A DNA stretch of 64,000 bases from Pseudomonadota bacterium. Lineage in GTDB: Bacteria; Pseudomonadota; Alphaproteobacteria; Puniceispirillales; Marisalimonadaceae. The notes under the pieces are model-generated. The model had not been told where the DNA came from, ran no database searches, and saw nothing but the letters and a program-made list of their open reading frames with translations. Both the position numbers and the translations under genes were made by a program. This document shows, piece by piece, positions 35,842 through 44,721 of the stretch; positions within the stretch are counted from its first letter, which is position 1, and each line of letters begins with the position of its first letter. The stretch is taken from assembly GCA_027625145.1 (NCBI GenBank), contig JAQBXK010000005.1:1-64000 (forward strand), in the 5' to 3' direction.

Positions 35842-36807
35842 TTAAAGTAGTTTATTTTTAGCGTCTTGATACTCGTTATTAATTCTTTTTATTAAATCCT
35901 TAGCAGGTAAAATTGATTTTACAGCAGATATACCTTGTCCAGAACCCCATATTTCTTTCCAACTTTTTGGTTTTGATGCACCAGAACTAAAATTCATTTT
36001 ACTATTATCACTAGTTTCAAGATTATGAGGATCTAATCCCTGCGCTTCAATAGATCCTTTTAAATAGTTACCATGAACTCCAGTGAAAAGATTAGTATAG
36101 ATAATATCATCAGCTGATGAGTTTGTTATCATTTCTTTATAACGTTGATCTGCATTAGCCTCATTAGTAGCAATAAATGCCGACCCAATATAAGCTAAAT
36201 CTGCCCCCATAGCTTGGGCAGCTAATACAGCTCCTCCATTAGCTATTGATCCAGATAACAATAATGTCCCATCAAACCATTCACGTATTTCTTGAATTAA
36301 TGCAAATGGTGATAAAGTTCCAGCATGCCCTCCCGCTCCTGCAGCTACGGCAACAAGTCCATCTGCTCCTTTATCAATTGCTTTTTTTGCAAAAAAATTA
36401 TTTATTACATCATGTAAAACTATTCCATTAACTTCATGAGCTACTTTATTTACTTCTGGCCTAGCTCCTAATGATGTAATCCAAATAGGCGCTTTCCATT
36501 TAGCACAAATATCAATATCTTTTTCAAGTCTGACATTAGATTTATGAACAATGTGATTAACAGCATATGGTGCAGCTGGGTTTTCAGAGTTTTCTTGATT
36601 AAACTTATCTAACTCTTCATTGATTTTTTTAAGCCAGGTTTCCAACATATTTGGCTCCCCTTCCTCTTCTCTTGCATTTAAACAAGGAAAAGATCCAACA
36701 ATGCCAGCTTTACATTGAGCTATAACTAAATCAGGGTTTGATATTATAAATAAAGGTGACCCTACAATAGGAATTTTTAATTTATCTAAAGGTGATATAA
36801 GCGTCAA
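35842..36807 (-). CDS. nitronate monooxygenase / 2-nitropropane dioxygenase-like
   Basis: A 321-aa FMN-dependent TIM-barrel enzyme. The family histidine is in GAGGHAGTLSPF (H161), with GSFPCLNARE early and GADLAYIGSAFIATNEA for flavin binding. Characterised relatives oxidise alkyl nitronates, while others act as enoyl-ACP reductases or unknown FMN oxidoreductases. It sits 14 nt upstream of the FadJ-like gene on the same strand, so an acyl-CoA-related role is possible and the nitronate label is only the family name. Confidence 0.83.
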   Translation of the reverse strand: MTLISPLDKLKIPIVGSPLFIISNPDLVIAQCKAGIVGSFPCLNAREEEGEPNMLETWLKKINEELDKFNQENSENPAAPYAVNHIVHKSNVRLEKDIDICAKWKAPIWITSLGARPEVNKVAHEVNGIVLHDVINNFFAKKAIDKGADGLVAVAAGAGGHAGTLSPFALIQEIREWFDGTLLLSGSIANGGAVLAAQAMGADLAYIGSAFIATNEANADQRYKEMITNSSADDIIYTNLFTGVHGNYLKGSIEAQGLDPHNLETSDNSKMNFSSGASKPKSWKEIWGSGQGISAVKSILPAKDLIKRINNEYQDAKNKLL

Positions 36808-36886
36808 AATTATTCCTTCTAACTATTTATTCTTAATTTATTTAACACGCTAATTATATGAGCATCAATTTATTTTATTATTCTTT

Positions 36887-36914
36887 TTGATTTTTTATTC
36901 ATATTGAATATTAT
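36887..36914 (+). promoter_or_regulatory. candidate sigma-70-type promoter for the dioxygenase gene
   Basis: TTGATT at 36887-36892 and TATTAT at 36909-36914 are separated by 16 bases and lie 24 bases before the ATG at 36939, which has a GGGAG ribosome site. In such AT-rich DNA chance matches are common, so this is tentative. Confidence 0.4.
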
Positions 36915-36938
36915 AGAACAAAATATTGGGAGTTTACA

Positions 36939-37739
36939 ATGAATTTAAGTGATGCTGATTTAAAAAAATTTGATGAAGATGGTTATTTATTTTTTCCAAA
37001 AATGTTTAATTCTGAAGAAGCTTCCTTGTTAAAAAAAGAAGCTGATAAAGTATATTCAGAAGATAGAAAAGAAGTATGGAAAGAAAGTTCTGGCGTTGCA
37101 AGAACAGCATTTGCTGCCCACAAATATAATGAAGCATTTAGTCGCCTAGGATCTCACCCAAGATTAATTAACCCTGTCACACAAGTGTTAGACGGAGACA
37201 TATACATGCATCAATTTAAGTTAAATGCTAAAGCAGCATTTGATGGAGCAGTATGGCAATGGCATCAAGATTATGGAACGTGGAAAAGAGATGACGGAAT
37301 GCCCGAGCCTAGAGCAATGAATATAGCGGTTTTTCTTGACGATGTTACAGCTGCTAACGGTCCCTTATTATTTATTCCTGGGAGTCATAAGGTAGGGGTT
37401 ATTGAGGCCGGCCATGATTTAGAAACAACAAGTTATCCTCTTTGGACTCTAGATAATGAAAAAGTTCTTGAGTTAGCTAAAAGAGGTGGCTGTGTTGCTC
37501 CTACTGGTCCAGCAGGAAGTATGCTTATGTTTTCTTCATTACTTGTTCATGCAAGCCCTCCAAATATTTCACCATTTGGAAGGACAATTGTTTATCTTTC
37601 ACTATGTCATGTAGACAACCATATACGTGAATTCAAACGTGAAGAATGGATTGCTCATAGAGATTTTACCCCTATTTCACCACTTAATGACAATTGTTTA
37701 TCAGAATTAGTTAATCAACAAGTAAGTGCTGCTGAATAA
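36939..37739 (+). CDS. phytanoyl-CoA dioxygenase family protein, EctD-like
   Basis: A 266-aa Fe(II)/2-oxoglutarate dioxygenase. The metal triad is visible as H109 and D111 in WQWHQDYGTW and H204 in LLVHASPPN, with the 2-oxoglutarate arginine R215. The stretch RDDGMPEPRAMN resembles ectoine hydroxylase, though the substrate may be any small polar metabolite. It has no signal peptide. The clear GGGAG site and TTGATT/TATTAT upstream suggest it begins a plus-strand operon with the phosphatase and SAF-type oxidoreductase. Family and cofactors are secure; the hydroxylated substrate is not. Confidence 0.88.
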   Translation: MNLSDADLKKFDEDGYLFFPKMFNSEEASLLKKEADKVYSEDRKEVWKESSGVARTAFAAHKYNEAFSRLGSHPRLINPVTQVLDGDIYMHQFKLNAKAAFDGAVWQWHQDYGTWKRDDGMPEPRAMNIAVFLDDVTAANGPLLFIPGSHKVGVIEAGHDLETTSYPLWTLDNEKVLELAKRGGCVAPTGPAGSMLMFSSLLVHASPPNISPFGRTIVYLSLCHVDNHIREFKREEWIAHRDFTPISPLNDNCLSELVNQQVSAAE

Positions 37740-37803
37740 TTTAAAATAATACTTTAAATTAAAAAAATTATTTTAAAAAATTAACAAGAAAAGAGACATA
37801 AAT

Positions 37804-38550
37804 TTGTCATTCATCGACTCTGTATCAAATTTTAGAGATGCTGGAATAGGCTCTAAAATGAAAAAAAATCTATTATTCAGATGTGCCAAATTAAGTACAT
37901 TAAATGAAAAAGACATTGATAAAATAGAAAAATTAAATCCTCATGCAATAATTGATTTTAGGGATCCTAAAGAAATAAATAAGGCTCCAGATAATCTATC
38001 AAAAGATTTATTAAAAAAATATATTAGCCTCCCTATTTCTGCTAGTACTTTAAATAGAATGGTAATTCAAAAAAATATAGATGGTGACAATGAGTTAACT
38101 TATGAAAATGTTATGGAAGAGAGTTATAAATTATATATAAATAATCATCAACACGTTTGGAAAGAGTTTTTAAAAATTTTATTAAGTTCAAATAACCATC
38201 CTGTCATATTTCATTGCTCAGCAGGAAAAGATAGAACAGGAATAGCAAGCTTTATAATTCAAAAAATATGTGACAATCCAATTGAGTTGATTTTTGAAAA
38301 TTATATTCTTTCAAATAAATTATTAACAATTAAAGCAGCCACAACAGAACAAACAACCTCTTCTAGCAATGATTATCAAATGGTAACTAGAATAATGCTA
38401 GAAACTCTTGGGAAAGTTCAAAAGTCATACTTAATTTCTGCAATTAATGAAATAGAAAGTGAATTTCAGACCCTTGAAAAATATATAATTCAAGAACTTG
38501 GATTTAAAGAAACAGATATTCATGATTTAAAAAAATTATATTGTAATTAA
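37804..38550 (+). CDS. tyrosine-protein-phosphatase family protein
   Basis: A 248-aa phosphatase of the Tyr_phosphatase3/LipA-like type. It has the P-loop HCSAGKDRTG with nucleophile C138 and R144 and an N-terminal NFRDAG motif (residues 9-14) typical of the group. The start is a TTG at 37804; no ATG gives the NFRDAG element. Substrates in the group range from phosphotyrosine to phosphoinositides and small phosphate esters. It lies 64 nt behind the dioxygenase gene and 12 nt before the SAF-type oxidoreductase. A metabolic phosphatase is favoured by context (inference). Confidence 0.83.
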   Translation: MSFIDSVSNFRDAGIGSKMKKNLLFRCAKLSTLNEKDIDKIEKLNPHAIIDFRDPKEINKAPDNLSKDLLKKYISLPISASTLNRMVIQKNIDGDNELTYENVMEESYKLYINNHQHVWKEFLKILLSSNNHPVIFHCSAGKDRTGIASFIIQKICDNPIELIFENYILSNKLLTIKAATTEQTTSSSNDYQMVTRIMLETLGKVQKSYLISAINEIESEFQTLEKYIIQELGFKETDIHDLKKLYCN

Positions 38551-38562
38551 AAAGGTTTATAA

Positions 38563-39879
38563 ATGTTTTTACAAAAAGCAATTTCCAAAAGAATAGATGA
38601 CAACAATCCAGTAAAAGTAGCATTAATTGGAGCAGGTAAATTTGGCTCTATGTTTTTAAGTCAAGTGCCTTCAACAAAAGGATTAGAAGTTACAGTAATA
38701 GCTGACTTGAATCCTGAAAATGCAAAAAAAGCATGTAGAAATGTTGGTTGGACCGAGGATTTAATAAATAAAACGCAATTTGTTGATGATGCATTGAAAG
38801 CAATAAAAATGTCTGAAGTAGAAGTTGTTGTAGAAGCTACTGGCTTTCCACCTGCAGGAATAGAACATGCAAGACACTCTTTTCAAAATGGAAAACATAT
38901 AGTGATGGTTAATGTTGAAGCTGATGTACTGGCTGGATCAGCCCTAGCTAAAGAAGCTGAACAAGCTGGCGTAGTATATTCAATGGCATACGGAGATCAA
39001 CCTGCGTTAACAGCTGAAATAGTTGAATGGGCAAGAGCATCAGGGTTTCATGTTAGCAGTGCTGGGAAAGGAACAAGATATCAACCCGCTTATCATCAAT
39101 CTACTCCAGATACAGTTTGGGATTTTTACGGACTTTCTCATGAGGAAGCAAAAAAAGCTGGAATGAATGCAAAAATGTTTAATTCATTTTTAGATGGAAC
39201 TAAATCAGCACTAGAAATGGCCGCTATAGCTAACGCGTGTGATTTAAAAGTTCCATACGATGGTTTGTTGTTTCCAGCTTGTGGAATGGATGATTTAGCT
39301 CAAATTCTTAAACCAAAAGAATATGGTGGAGTATTAAGTGAAAATGGTCAAGTTGAAGTAGTTTCATCACTTGAAAGAGATGGAAGACCTGTTTTTAAAG
39401 ACTTAAGATGGGGAGTTTACGCTGTATTGCAAGCACCTAACGATTATGCAGCTTCATGCTTTAAACAATATGGAATGAATACTGATGATACTGGAGAGTT
39501 TTCTGCTATGTATAAGCCGTTTCATCTTATTGGAATGGAATTAAATATTTCAATTTTCTCTGCGGCTTTGTTTCATCAACCTACTGGTCAAACTAAAAAA
39601 TTTATTGGTGACGTAGTTTCAACTGCCAAAAGAAACTTAAAAATGGGTGAAGTTTTAGATGGGGAAGGGGGAGCTACGGTTTGGGGAAAGCTGTTACCAT
39701 CAGAAAAATCATTGTCCTTAGAAGCTCTTCCGATTGGTTTAGCTCACGGAATTAAACTGAAGAATGATGTTCCAGAAGGTCAAACTGTAAAATGGACTGA
39801 TGTTGAGTTTTCTTTAAATGATCCTGCGATTTCATATAGACGATCTATGGAAAAAGATTTTAAAACTTTATTGGCTTAA
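38563..39879 (+). CDS. NAD(P)-dependent oxidoreductase with C-terminal SAF-like domain
   Basis: A 438-aa protein. It starts with a Rossmann domain (VALIGAGKFG, residues 19-28) like homoserine dehydrogenase/Gfo-Idh enzymes, then a substrate domain and a C-terminal SAF-like segment (SLEALPIGLAHGIKLKNDVPEG, from about residue 388). Members recur in sugar-acid and polyol clusters without a known reaction. The gene overlaps the convergent lactonase-like gene by 20 bases at the 3' ends. It ends the dioxygenase-phosphatase run. A redox step on a hydroxy acid is likely, but the substrate is unknown. Confidence 0.8.
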   Translation: MFLQKAISKRIDDNNPVKVALIGAGKFGSMFLSQVPSTKGLEVTVIADLNPENAKKACRNVGWTEDLINKTQFVDDALKAIKMSEVEVVVEATGFPPAGIEHARHSFQNGKHIVMVNVEADVLAGSALAKEAEQAGVVYSMAYGDQPALTAEIVEWARASGFHVSSAGKGTRYQPAYHQSTPDTVWDFYGLSHEEAKKAGMNAKMFNSFLDGTKSALEMAAIANACDLKVPYDGLLFPACGMDDLAQILKPKEYGGVLSENGQVEVVSSLERDGRPVFKDLRWGVYAVLQAPNDYAASCFKQYGMNTDDTGEFSAMYKPFHLIGMELNISIFSAALFHQPTGQTKKFIGDVVSTAKRNLKMGEVLDGEGGATVWGKLLPSEKSLSLEALPIGLAHGIKLKNDVPEGQTVKWTDVEFSLNDPAISYRRSMEKDFKTLLA

Positions 39880-40678
39880 TAGGTCCTTTATCTAATCTCC
39901 ATACAAATCCAGAAACACCTTCAATAGGAAAAAAATCCTTCAACAAAGGATCATGCCCAGGAATAACTAAATCATCGTTAGAAGCTAAACTTCTAATAGT
40001 TTTAAATCCATTCAACATATCTTCAAGATCAACAACTATAGGAAAAGGTTTCCCGGTAAGAAAATTTTCATAGAAATGAGTGGCATCAGAAGCTAAACAC
40101 ATAAATCCATTTTCAGTTTTAACTCTTACTGATTGCAATCCCCTTGAATGCCCTCCAATTAAATGAACAGTTACACCAGGTTGAATAGATCCAATCCCAT
40201 TATAAAAAATTACTCTTCCTGAGTATAAGTTTTTTACCATTTGACAAATATGTTCACCAGTAAAAGGCATTTTTATTGTTTCATGACACATGCATGGCCC
40301 AGTTGCATAAGACATTTCAGTTTCCTGTAAATGAAATTTTGCATTAGGAAATTCCATTAACCCACCTGCATGATCATAATGAAGATGTGTAATAATTACA
40401 TCAGTTACCTCACTTGCATTTATATTAATAGATTTCAAAGCTTCTGATGGAGATCTTTCAATAGGCCTATTTCTTCTTTTTGCCTCGTCATAATCATATC
40501 CAGTATCAACAACAATTGTACTATTTCCAGATTTTAATACCCAGATAAAATAATCAATTGTGTGACTTTTATTGGAATGATCATCAAAAATAAAACTTTC
40601 TCTTCTTGTTCTATCTGATCTTACTGCATATTTTAATGCATAAACTTCCCAATTTTTTTCTAGAGCTGTATCCATCAT
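39860..40678 (-). CDS. metallo-beta-lactamase-fold hydrolase, N-acyl homoserine lactonase family
   Basis: A 272-aa metallohydrolase. The HxHxDH motif is complete in THLHYDHAGG (H98, H100, D102, H103). The later metal ligands are present as GGHSRG, ASDATH and IPGHDP. The AiiA-type lactonase family opens lactone rings, but many members in catabolic clusters hydrolyse sugar lactones or other esters, and nothing else here suggests quorum sensing. It shares a strand with the aldo/keto reductase 10 nt upstream, so lactone formation by that reductase and hydrolysis here is a possible pair (inference). Confidence 0.82.
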   Translation of the reverse strand: MMDTALEKNWEVYALKYAVRSDRTRRESFIFDDHSNKSHTIDYFIWVLKSGNSTIVVDTGYDYDEAKRRNRPIERSPSEALKSININASEVTDVIITHLHYDHAGGLMEFPNAKFHLQETEMSYATGPCMCHETIKMPFTGEHICQMVKNLYSGRVIFYNGIGSIQPGVTVHLIGGHSRGLQSVRVKTENGFMCLASDATHFYENFLTGKPFPIVVDLEDMLNGFKTIRSLASNDDLVIPGHDPLLKDFFPIEGVSGFVWRLDKGPIKPIKF

Positions 40679-40688
40679 ATCACCTTAT

Positions 40689-41657
40689 TTAATGAGCCAT
40701 TTCTTCTAATCTATCAGTAGCCGGAGGAGGTGTTGGACTAATAGTAGATATTAATTTATAGGTTTCTTCATTCAGAGAAATATTTGTTGAATCAAGAGAA
40801 GACTGCAATTGTTTTAGGTTTCTTGCACTTATTATTGGCGCAGTAATAGCATCATTATAAGAAACCCAAGCTACAGCTAATGCTATAGGATCTTGATTAA
40901 TATTTTGAGCAAGCTTTTGAAGATTTGTTGCAGCTTCATACATCCAATTTTGACCATATCTTAATTTATATTTATCGTTATCGTGCAATCTTCCAGAACT
41001 ATTTTTGTTTAATGAATTACTTTCTGTCGAATATTTTCCAGTCAACAAACCTCCCCCTAATGGACTATAACTAATGACACCAATATTCTCTGATTTAGCC
41101 ATAGGAAGAATTTCAACCTCAGCCTGTCTTTTGACTAAGTTATACATAGGTTGAAGGATATCAATATTAGGAAAATCATATTTTTCAGCTAAAGCTTTAG
41201 CTTTCATAACTTGCCAAGCTGAAAAATTAGATACACCTAGGTGAAAAAATTTCTTTTCTTCTTTTAATTCTCTAAGTGCCTCAAAAGTTTCTTCTAATGG
41301 AATATTATCATCCCAATGATGAAGAAAAAATATATCAACGTAATCTTGATTTAGCCTCTTTAGACTTTCTTCTAATTGAGACCTTATATTTGATCCACTT
41401 GAACCGCCTACCGATCCTGCTTTTGTAACTAGAATAATATTTTCTCTATCTTGAGTAATGAGTTTACCTAATATTTTTTCTGATTTTCCACCTGTGTAAA
41501 CGTAAGCTGTATCAAAAAAATTTATTCCATTATCTCTACAAGCTTGATACATTTCTTGACTATCTTTTTCATCAGCTCCATCTCCAAATTGCATTGTTCC
41601 AAAACACAAAGCAGAGTTTTCTAATTCATTAGGTCCATATTTTCTAGTTAACGCCAT
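40689..41657 (-). CDS. aldo/keto reductase
   Basis: A 322-aa (beta/alpha)8 NADP-dependent oxidoreductase. The catalytic tetrad is D49, Y54 (FFDTAYVY), K79 (LVTKAG) and H113 (FFLHHWDD). The family reduces aldehydes or oxidises sugars such as L-fucose and D-arabinose. It is followed 10 nt later by the lactonase-like gene and preceded 16 nt earlier by otnI on the same strand. The run looks like a single minus-strand operon from otnC to the lactonase. A sugar dehydrogenase role is plausible. Confidence 0.88.
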   Translation of the reverse strand: MALTRKYGPNELENSALCFGTMQFGDGADEKDSQEMYQACRDNGINFFDTAYVYTGGKSEKILGKLITQDRENIILVTKAGSVGGSSGSNIRSQLEESLKRLNQDYVDIFFLHHWDDNIPLEETFEALRELKEEKKFFHLGVSNFSAWQVMKAKALAEKYDFPNIDILQPMYNLVKRQAEVEILPMAKSENIGVISYSPLGGGLLTGKYSTESNSLNKNSSGRLHDNDKYKLRYGQNWMYEAATNLQKLAQNINQDPIALAVAWVSYNDAITAPIISARNLKQLQSSLDSTNISLNEETYKLISTISPTPPPATDRLEEMAH

Positions 41658-41673
41658 AAAATTTACTTTCTCT

Positions 41674-42444
41674 TTACTGTTTAAAAAAACTCATCCAGCC
41701 TAATCCTTCTTCAGTACTCTTTCTAGGTTTATATTCTGCGCCTATATATCCTTTATAACCTAATTTATAAACTTCAGGAATCACAAAGTTAAAGTTCAAC
41801 TCACCATTGTCTGGCTCTCCTCTATCTTGAACCGAAGCAATTTGAACATGGCCTATAAAAGGAAGATAATCTTCAAACCTTTTAAGAACATTCCCTTGAT
41901 TGATTTGAATATGATAAAAATCAAACATAATTTTAACTCGATCTATATCTACTAGCTCACAAATTTCTTTTGCTTGCTCAACTTTTGTAAGAAAATATCC
42001 TGGATTATCGTTTGTATTTAAAGGCTCTATAACTAAATTTATGTCACTATCTTTTATTAAATCTGTTGCAAACTTTAAATTATCTATAAATGTAACAAAT
42101 GACTTAGTTGACAAATCTGCTGTTCCAGCCATAGCGTGTATATTTTTTGATTTTATAATTTTAGCATATTCAACTGCTAATCTTATAGCGTCTCTTGCTT
42201 CATTTATTCTTGATGGAAGAGCGAGTAATCCATTGTCACCTTTTTCAACATTACCTTTAATGGTATTAATGCCTATTACAGGTAAGTTTACTTCGTCTAA
42301 CGCTTTTTTAATTTCTATTACGTCATATTTATAAGGAAATTGAAATTCAATTGCATCAAATCCATTTTCTTTTGCTTTATAAATAGCTTCTATTTGAGAA
42401 ACATCATTCCATAAAAAACCTAAGTTAGCTGAAAATTTATACAT
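41674..42444 (-). CDS. otnI: 2-oxo-tetronate isomerase-like protein (Hyi family)
   Basis: A 256-aa TIM-barrel sugar isomerase of the hydroxypyruvate isomerase family. The metal-site glutamates fall in VIEPLN and GAEYKPR, with MFDFYHIQI between. The immediate upstream neighbour is an OtnC-like decarboxylase, which favours the OtnI role (2-oxo- to 3-oxo-tetronate) over hydroxypyruvate isomerase proper. The ATG at 42444 begins the conserved MYKFSANLGF. A TTG six codons earlier would overlap the end of the OtnC gene. The gap to that gene is eight bases. Confidence 0.8.
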   Translation of the reverse strand: MYKFSANLGFLWNDVSQIEAIYKAKENGFDAIEFQFPYKYDVIEIKKALDEVNLPVIGINTIKGNVEKGDNGLLALPSRINEARDAIRLAVEYAKIIKSKNIHAMAGTADLSTKSFVTFIDNLKFATDLIKDSDINLVIEPLNTNDNPGYFLTKVEQAKEICELVDIDRVKIMFDFYHIQINQGNVLKRFEDYLPFIGHVQIASVQDRGEPDNGELNFNFVIPEVYKLGYKGYIGAEYKPRKSTEEGLGWMSFFKQ

Positions 42445-42452
42445 TTTGTTTA

Positions 42453-43100
42453 TTAATCCCAATCTATATTAAATTTATTTACAACAGAGTTAATTTGATC
42501 TTGATTTAACTCAATTGCTCCCATTCCTCTTAAAATCAATGCTAATTTAGCTGTACTTTCTAATTCTTCAATAGCATTGACTGAAGCTTCAAGGTTTTTA
42601 CCTGATACGACTGGACCATGGTTGGCTAACAAAACAGCAGATCTTTTTCCAGCTAAACCTTTAATCGCTTCACCCATTGCTGGATCACCTGGAACAAAAA
42701 AAGGTAAAAGTTTTACTTTGCCCAATAACATTATTGAATAAGGTGTGTATGATGGCAACACACTATCTACATTAATACCTGGTAACATAGAAAGTGCAAC
42801 AGAATGAGTGGAATGCAAATGGACAACTGCTCCAGATTTCAATCCTCTTGTTTCATAGAATGCTTTATGAAGTGGCAACTCTTTGGTAGGAACAGAAGAT
42901 CCAATCAAAGATCCTTCTTTTGTTACTTTAACAATTTCATTGGGATCCAGTTTTCCAAATGAAGAACCTGATGGCGTTACGAGAATTGCGTCATCATTTA
43001 CACGAACTGAAATATTACCAGTTGATCCGTGAGTTAGCCCTCTATTAAACATTGAGGCTGCAAAAGTGCATATTTGTTCTCTTAATTTACTCTCATCCAT
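42453..43100 (-). CDS. otnC: 3-oxo-tetronate 4-phosphate decarboxylase-like class II aldolase
   Basis: A 215-aa class II aldolase/adducin protein. It has the OtnC-type signatures GLTHGSTGNISVR (21-33) and VTPSGSS, the zinc histidines in HLHSTH (H94, H96, H99) and the active-site region PTKELPLH (E74). OtnC decarboxylates 3-oxo-tetronate 4-phosphate to dihydroxyacetone phosphate at the end of the threonate/erythronate route. The start is the ATG at 43100. The longer frame adds 58 residues that are unlike the family and would run over the neighbouring gene. The kinase OtnK is not in this window. Confidence 0.85.
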   Translation of the reverse strand: MDESKLREQICTFAASMFNRGLTHGSTGNISVRVNDDAILVTPSGSSFGKLDPNEIVKVTKEGSLIGSSVPTKELPLHKAFYETRGLKSGAVVHLHSTHSVALSMLPGINVDSVLPSYTPYSIMLLGKVKLLPFFVPGDPAMGEAIKGLAGKRSAVLLANHGPVVSGKNLEASVNAIEELESTAKLALILRGMGAIELNQDQINSVVNKFNIDWD

Positions 43101-43129
43101 AATATTAATATATCCTATATTAATAAAAT

Positions 43130-43690
43130 TTAATAACCAAAAAATTGAAATAATGTCCCTATTGCAATCCCTATGACTGAATGGCTCCAAATTGCTAAAG
43201 AACAGGTGAGCAATGGTGAAGGTGTTTTTATACCTAAAAAGCCTTTTCCTAGAAGAGGCATGAAAAAGAACCATGGAACTACAACACTGACTAAACCAAA
43301 CTTCAGACCGTCAAAAAATGAAGCATTCATAATTTCATAATTAATTAAAATGAAAAAAGTTAAAGAATACATTATTGCTACAAAATAATGAACCAACCAG
43401 CCAATCTTTAATTCATTATGTATTGAAGGTTCATCGTCAATAGAAGGATTGTAAATTTTTCCTTTTAAAATAGATAACATAAACCATCTTCCAACAACAG
43501 CCCAGTTTGAAGGGTTTATCCTATATAAAAGGTTTAATAGCCTTTGCCATAAATCCATTGCTAAACAAGACAATATTCCTACTATTATTATGTGAATTAA
43601 TTCCAAAATATTTTCTCTTAAAATTTTATTTTTTTCTAGCAATGAACTAGTTAACAATATAAAAGTGAATAGTTCTATAATAATTTTCAT
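43130..43690 (-). CDS. small membrane protein, DUF2938-like
   Basis: A 186-aa membrane protein with five or so hydrophobic segments: two in the first 50 residues, others near 100-122, 128-148 and 160-185. The segment AMDLWQRLL and the NWAVVGRWF motif fit the DUF2938 family, whose function is unknown. The start is the ATG at 43690; the longer frame has 53 extra residues running into the divergent SDR gene. It is 29 nt upstream of otnC on the same strand. No transport mechanism can be assigned. Confidence 0.72.
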   Translation of the reverse strand: MKIIIELFTFILLTSSLLEKNKILRENILELIHIIIVGILSCLAMDLWQRLLNLLYRINPSNWAVVGRWFMLSILKGKIYNPSIDDEPSIHNELKIGWLVHYFVAIMYSLTFFILINYEIMNASFFDGLKFGLVSVVVPWFFFMPLLGKGFLGIKTPSPLLTCSLAIWSHSVIGIAIGTLFQFFGY

Positions 43691-43736
43691 TTTAAAGAAA
43701 ATTACAAAATAAATCAAAATGATGGGGGAATAATAA

Positions 43737-44471
43737 ATGGCTAATTTTAATGGACAAACAGCAGTTATAACTGGAGGAGCGCAAGGCATTGGGTTGGCTA
43801 CTGCAAAGAGATTTACTGAAGATGGCTGTGAAGTTATGATTTGGGACATGGATGAAAAATTGGGATTAGAAGCGGCAAAAAAATTAAATTGTCATTTTCT
43901 TAAAATGGACCAAACTGATAATAATTTAGTAAAAGAAACAACTGAAAAAACTATAAAAATAATGAAAAAAATTGATATTTTAGTTTGTAGTGCTGGAATA
44001 GCCGGCCCTACTTTTCCTACCTGGGATTACCCAGTCGAAGAATGGTCAAAAGTATTTAATGTAAATGTTAATGGCGTTTTTTATTGTAACAAACATGTTG
44101 TTAAGTCAATGCGCGAAAATGGATATGGAAGAATAATTAATATAGCTTCTATAGCTGGAAAAGAAGGTAACCCTAATGCATCTGCTTACTCAGCTTCCAA
44201 AGCTGCTGTAATAGCTCTAACTAAGTCTTTGGGGAAAGAAACTGCTGATCAAGATATTGCAGTTAATTGTATTACACCAGCAACTGCTAAAACTAGAATT
44301 TTAGACCAAGTTTCTCAAGAATTTATTGATTATATGATTTCAAAAATTCCCAGAAATAGATTTGTTAAAGTTGAAGAAATAGCCGCATTAATAGCTTTTT
44401 TAGCAAGCAAAGAAAACAGCTTTACAACAGCAGGAGTATTTGACATTTCTGGAGGTAGAGCAACTTATTAA
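43737..44471 (+). CDS. SDR family oxidoreductase
   Basis: A 244-aa classical SDR. It has the cofactor motif TGGAQGIG (12-19), CSAG in place of NNAG (84-87) and catalytic YSASK (Y151, K155). The C-terminal TTAGVFDISGGRATY is typical of sugar/polyol dehydrogenases. A strong GGGGGA site is seven bases before the ATG. It is divergent from the DUF2938 gene and is followed by a hairpin terminator at 44524, so it is a single-gene transcript. 3-Oxoacyl-ACP reductase is a less likely label because no fatty acid synthesis gene is near. Confidence 0.87.
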   Translation: MANFNGQTAVITGGAQGIGLATAKRFTEDGCEVMIWDMDEKLGLEAAKKLNCHFLKMDQTDNNLVKETTEKTIKIMKKIDILVCSAGIAGPTFPTWDYPVEEWSKVFNVNVNGVFYCNKHVVKSMRENGYGRIINIASIAGKEGNPNASAYSASKAAVIALTKSLGKETADQDIAVNCITPATAKTRILDQVSQEFIDYMISKIPRNRFVKVEEIAALIAFLASKENSFTTAGVFDISGGRATY

Positions 44472-44484
44472 TAAATTAATTAGT

Positions 44485-44505
44485 GAGGATTTTTAGGAGA
44501 TCCTC
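44485..44505. other. short hairpin after the SDR gene
   Basis: A 6-bp stem GAGGAT/ATCCTC with a nine-base loop containing TTTTAGGAG, 14 bases after the SDR stop and 18 bases before the true terminator. It may add to 3' end stability; no other role is apparent. Confidence 0.4.
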
Positions 44506-44523
44506 TGCACCTTTGAATAATGA

Positions 44524-44562
44524 GACAATAATAATCGGGGGAGAAAATTATTGTCTTTTTTT
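44524..44562 (+). terminator. intrinsic terminator of the SDR gene
   Basis: A 9-bp perfect stem GACAATAAT/ATTATTGTC, extendable by one A-T pair, with a G-rich loop (GGGGGAGAA) and then seven T on the plus strand. It is about 50 bases after the SDR stop. The G-rich loop is unusual because it carries a Shine-Dalgarno-like sequence with no gene after it. Confidence 0.8.
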
Positions 44563-44672
44563 ATGATTAATTAAACGGGGAGTTATATATAATCATTGAG
44601 ACATTATTTGCATGATTTATCTAATAAATTAATTGTTATTTTCTTCAGTAAATCAGAATAAACAAATACGCA

Positions 44673-44721
44673 TAAAATTTAATCAACATTTCTGCTGGAA
44701 TTTAATTATGATTAAATTTTA
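44673..44721. repeat. 13-bp inverted repeat downstream of the LysE gene
   Basis: Arms TAAAATTTAATCA at 44673-44685 and the reverse complement at 44709-44721 enclose 23 bases. The repeat lies seven bases after the LysE stop on the minus strand, and the second arm ends in TTTTA, so a weak AT-rich terminator for lysE is possible. The non-coding region 44472-44727 otherwise shows no gene. Confidence 0.5.

Noticed and set aside
37740-37777. 11-bp inverted repeat after the dioxygenase gene as a terminator
   Set aside because: The arms (TTTAAAATAAT and complement) contain only A and T, so the stem is weak, and the downstream phosphatase gene looks co-transcribed.
39860-40678. Quorum-quenching lactonase
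   Set aside because: The fold and metal site fit the family, but no LuxI/LuxR or other signalling gene is present and the operon is metabolic, so a lactone or ester hydrolase role is more likely.
43101-43274. 58-residue N-terminal extension of the OtnC-like protein
   Set aside because: The extension has no similarity to the family, is basic and aromatic-rich, and overlaps the neighbouring membrane-protein gene. The ATG at 43100 starts the conserved domain.
43691-43849. 53-residue N-terminal extension of the DUF2938-like protein
   Set aside because: It is antisense to the first codons of the SDR gene at 43737. The ATG at 43690 gives the plausible membrane protein.
44563-44574. Tiny ORF after the GGGGGAG loop (ATG ATT AAT TAA)
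   Set aside because: Only three codons, and the G-rich sequence lies in a terminator loop 19 bases away. No leader-peptide logic or downstream plus-strand gene is present.
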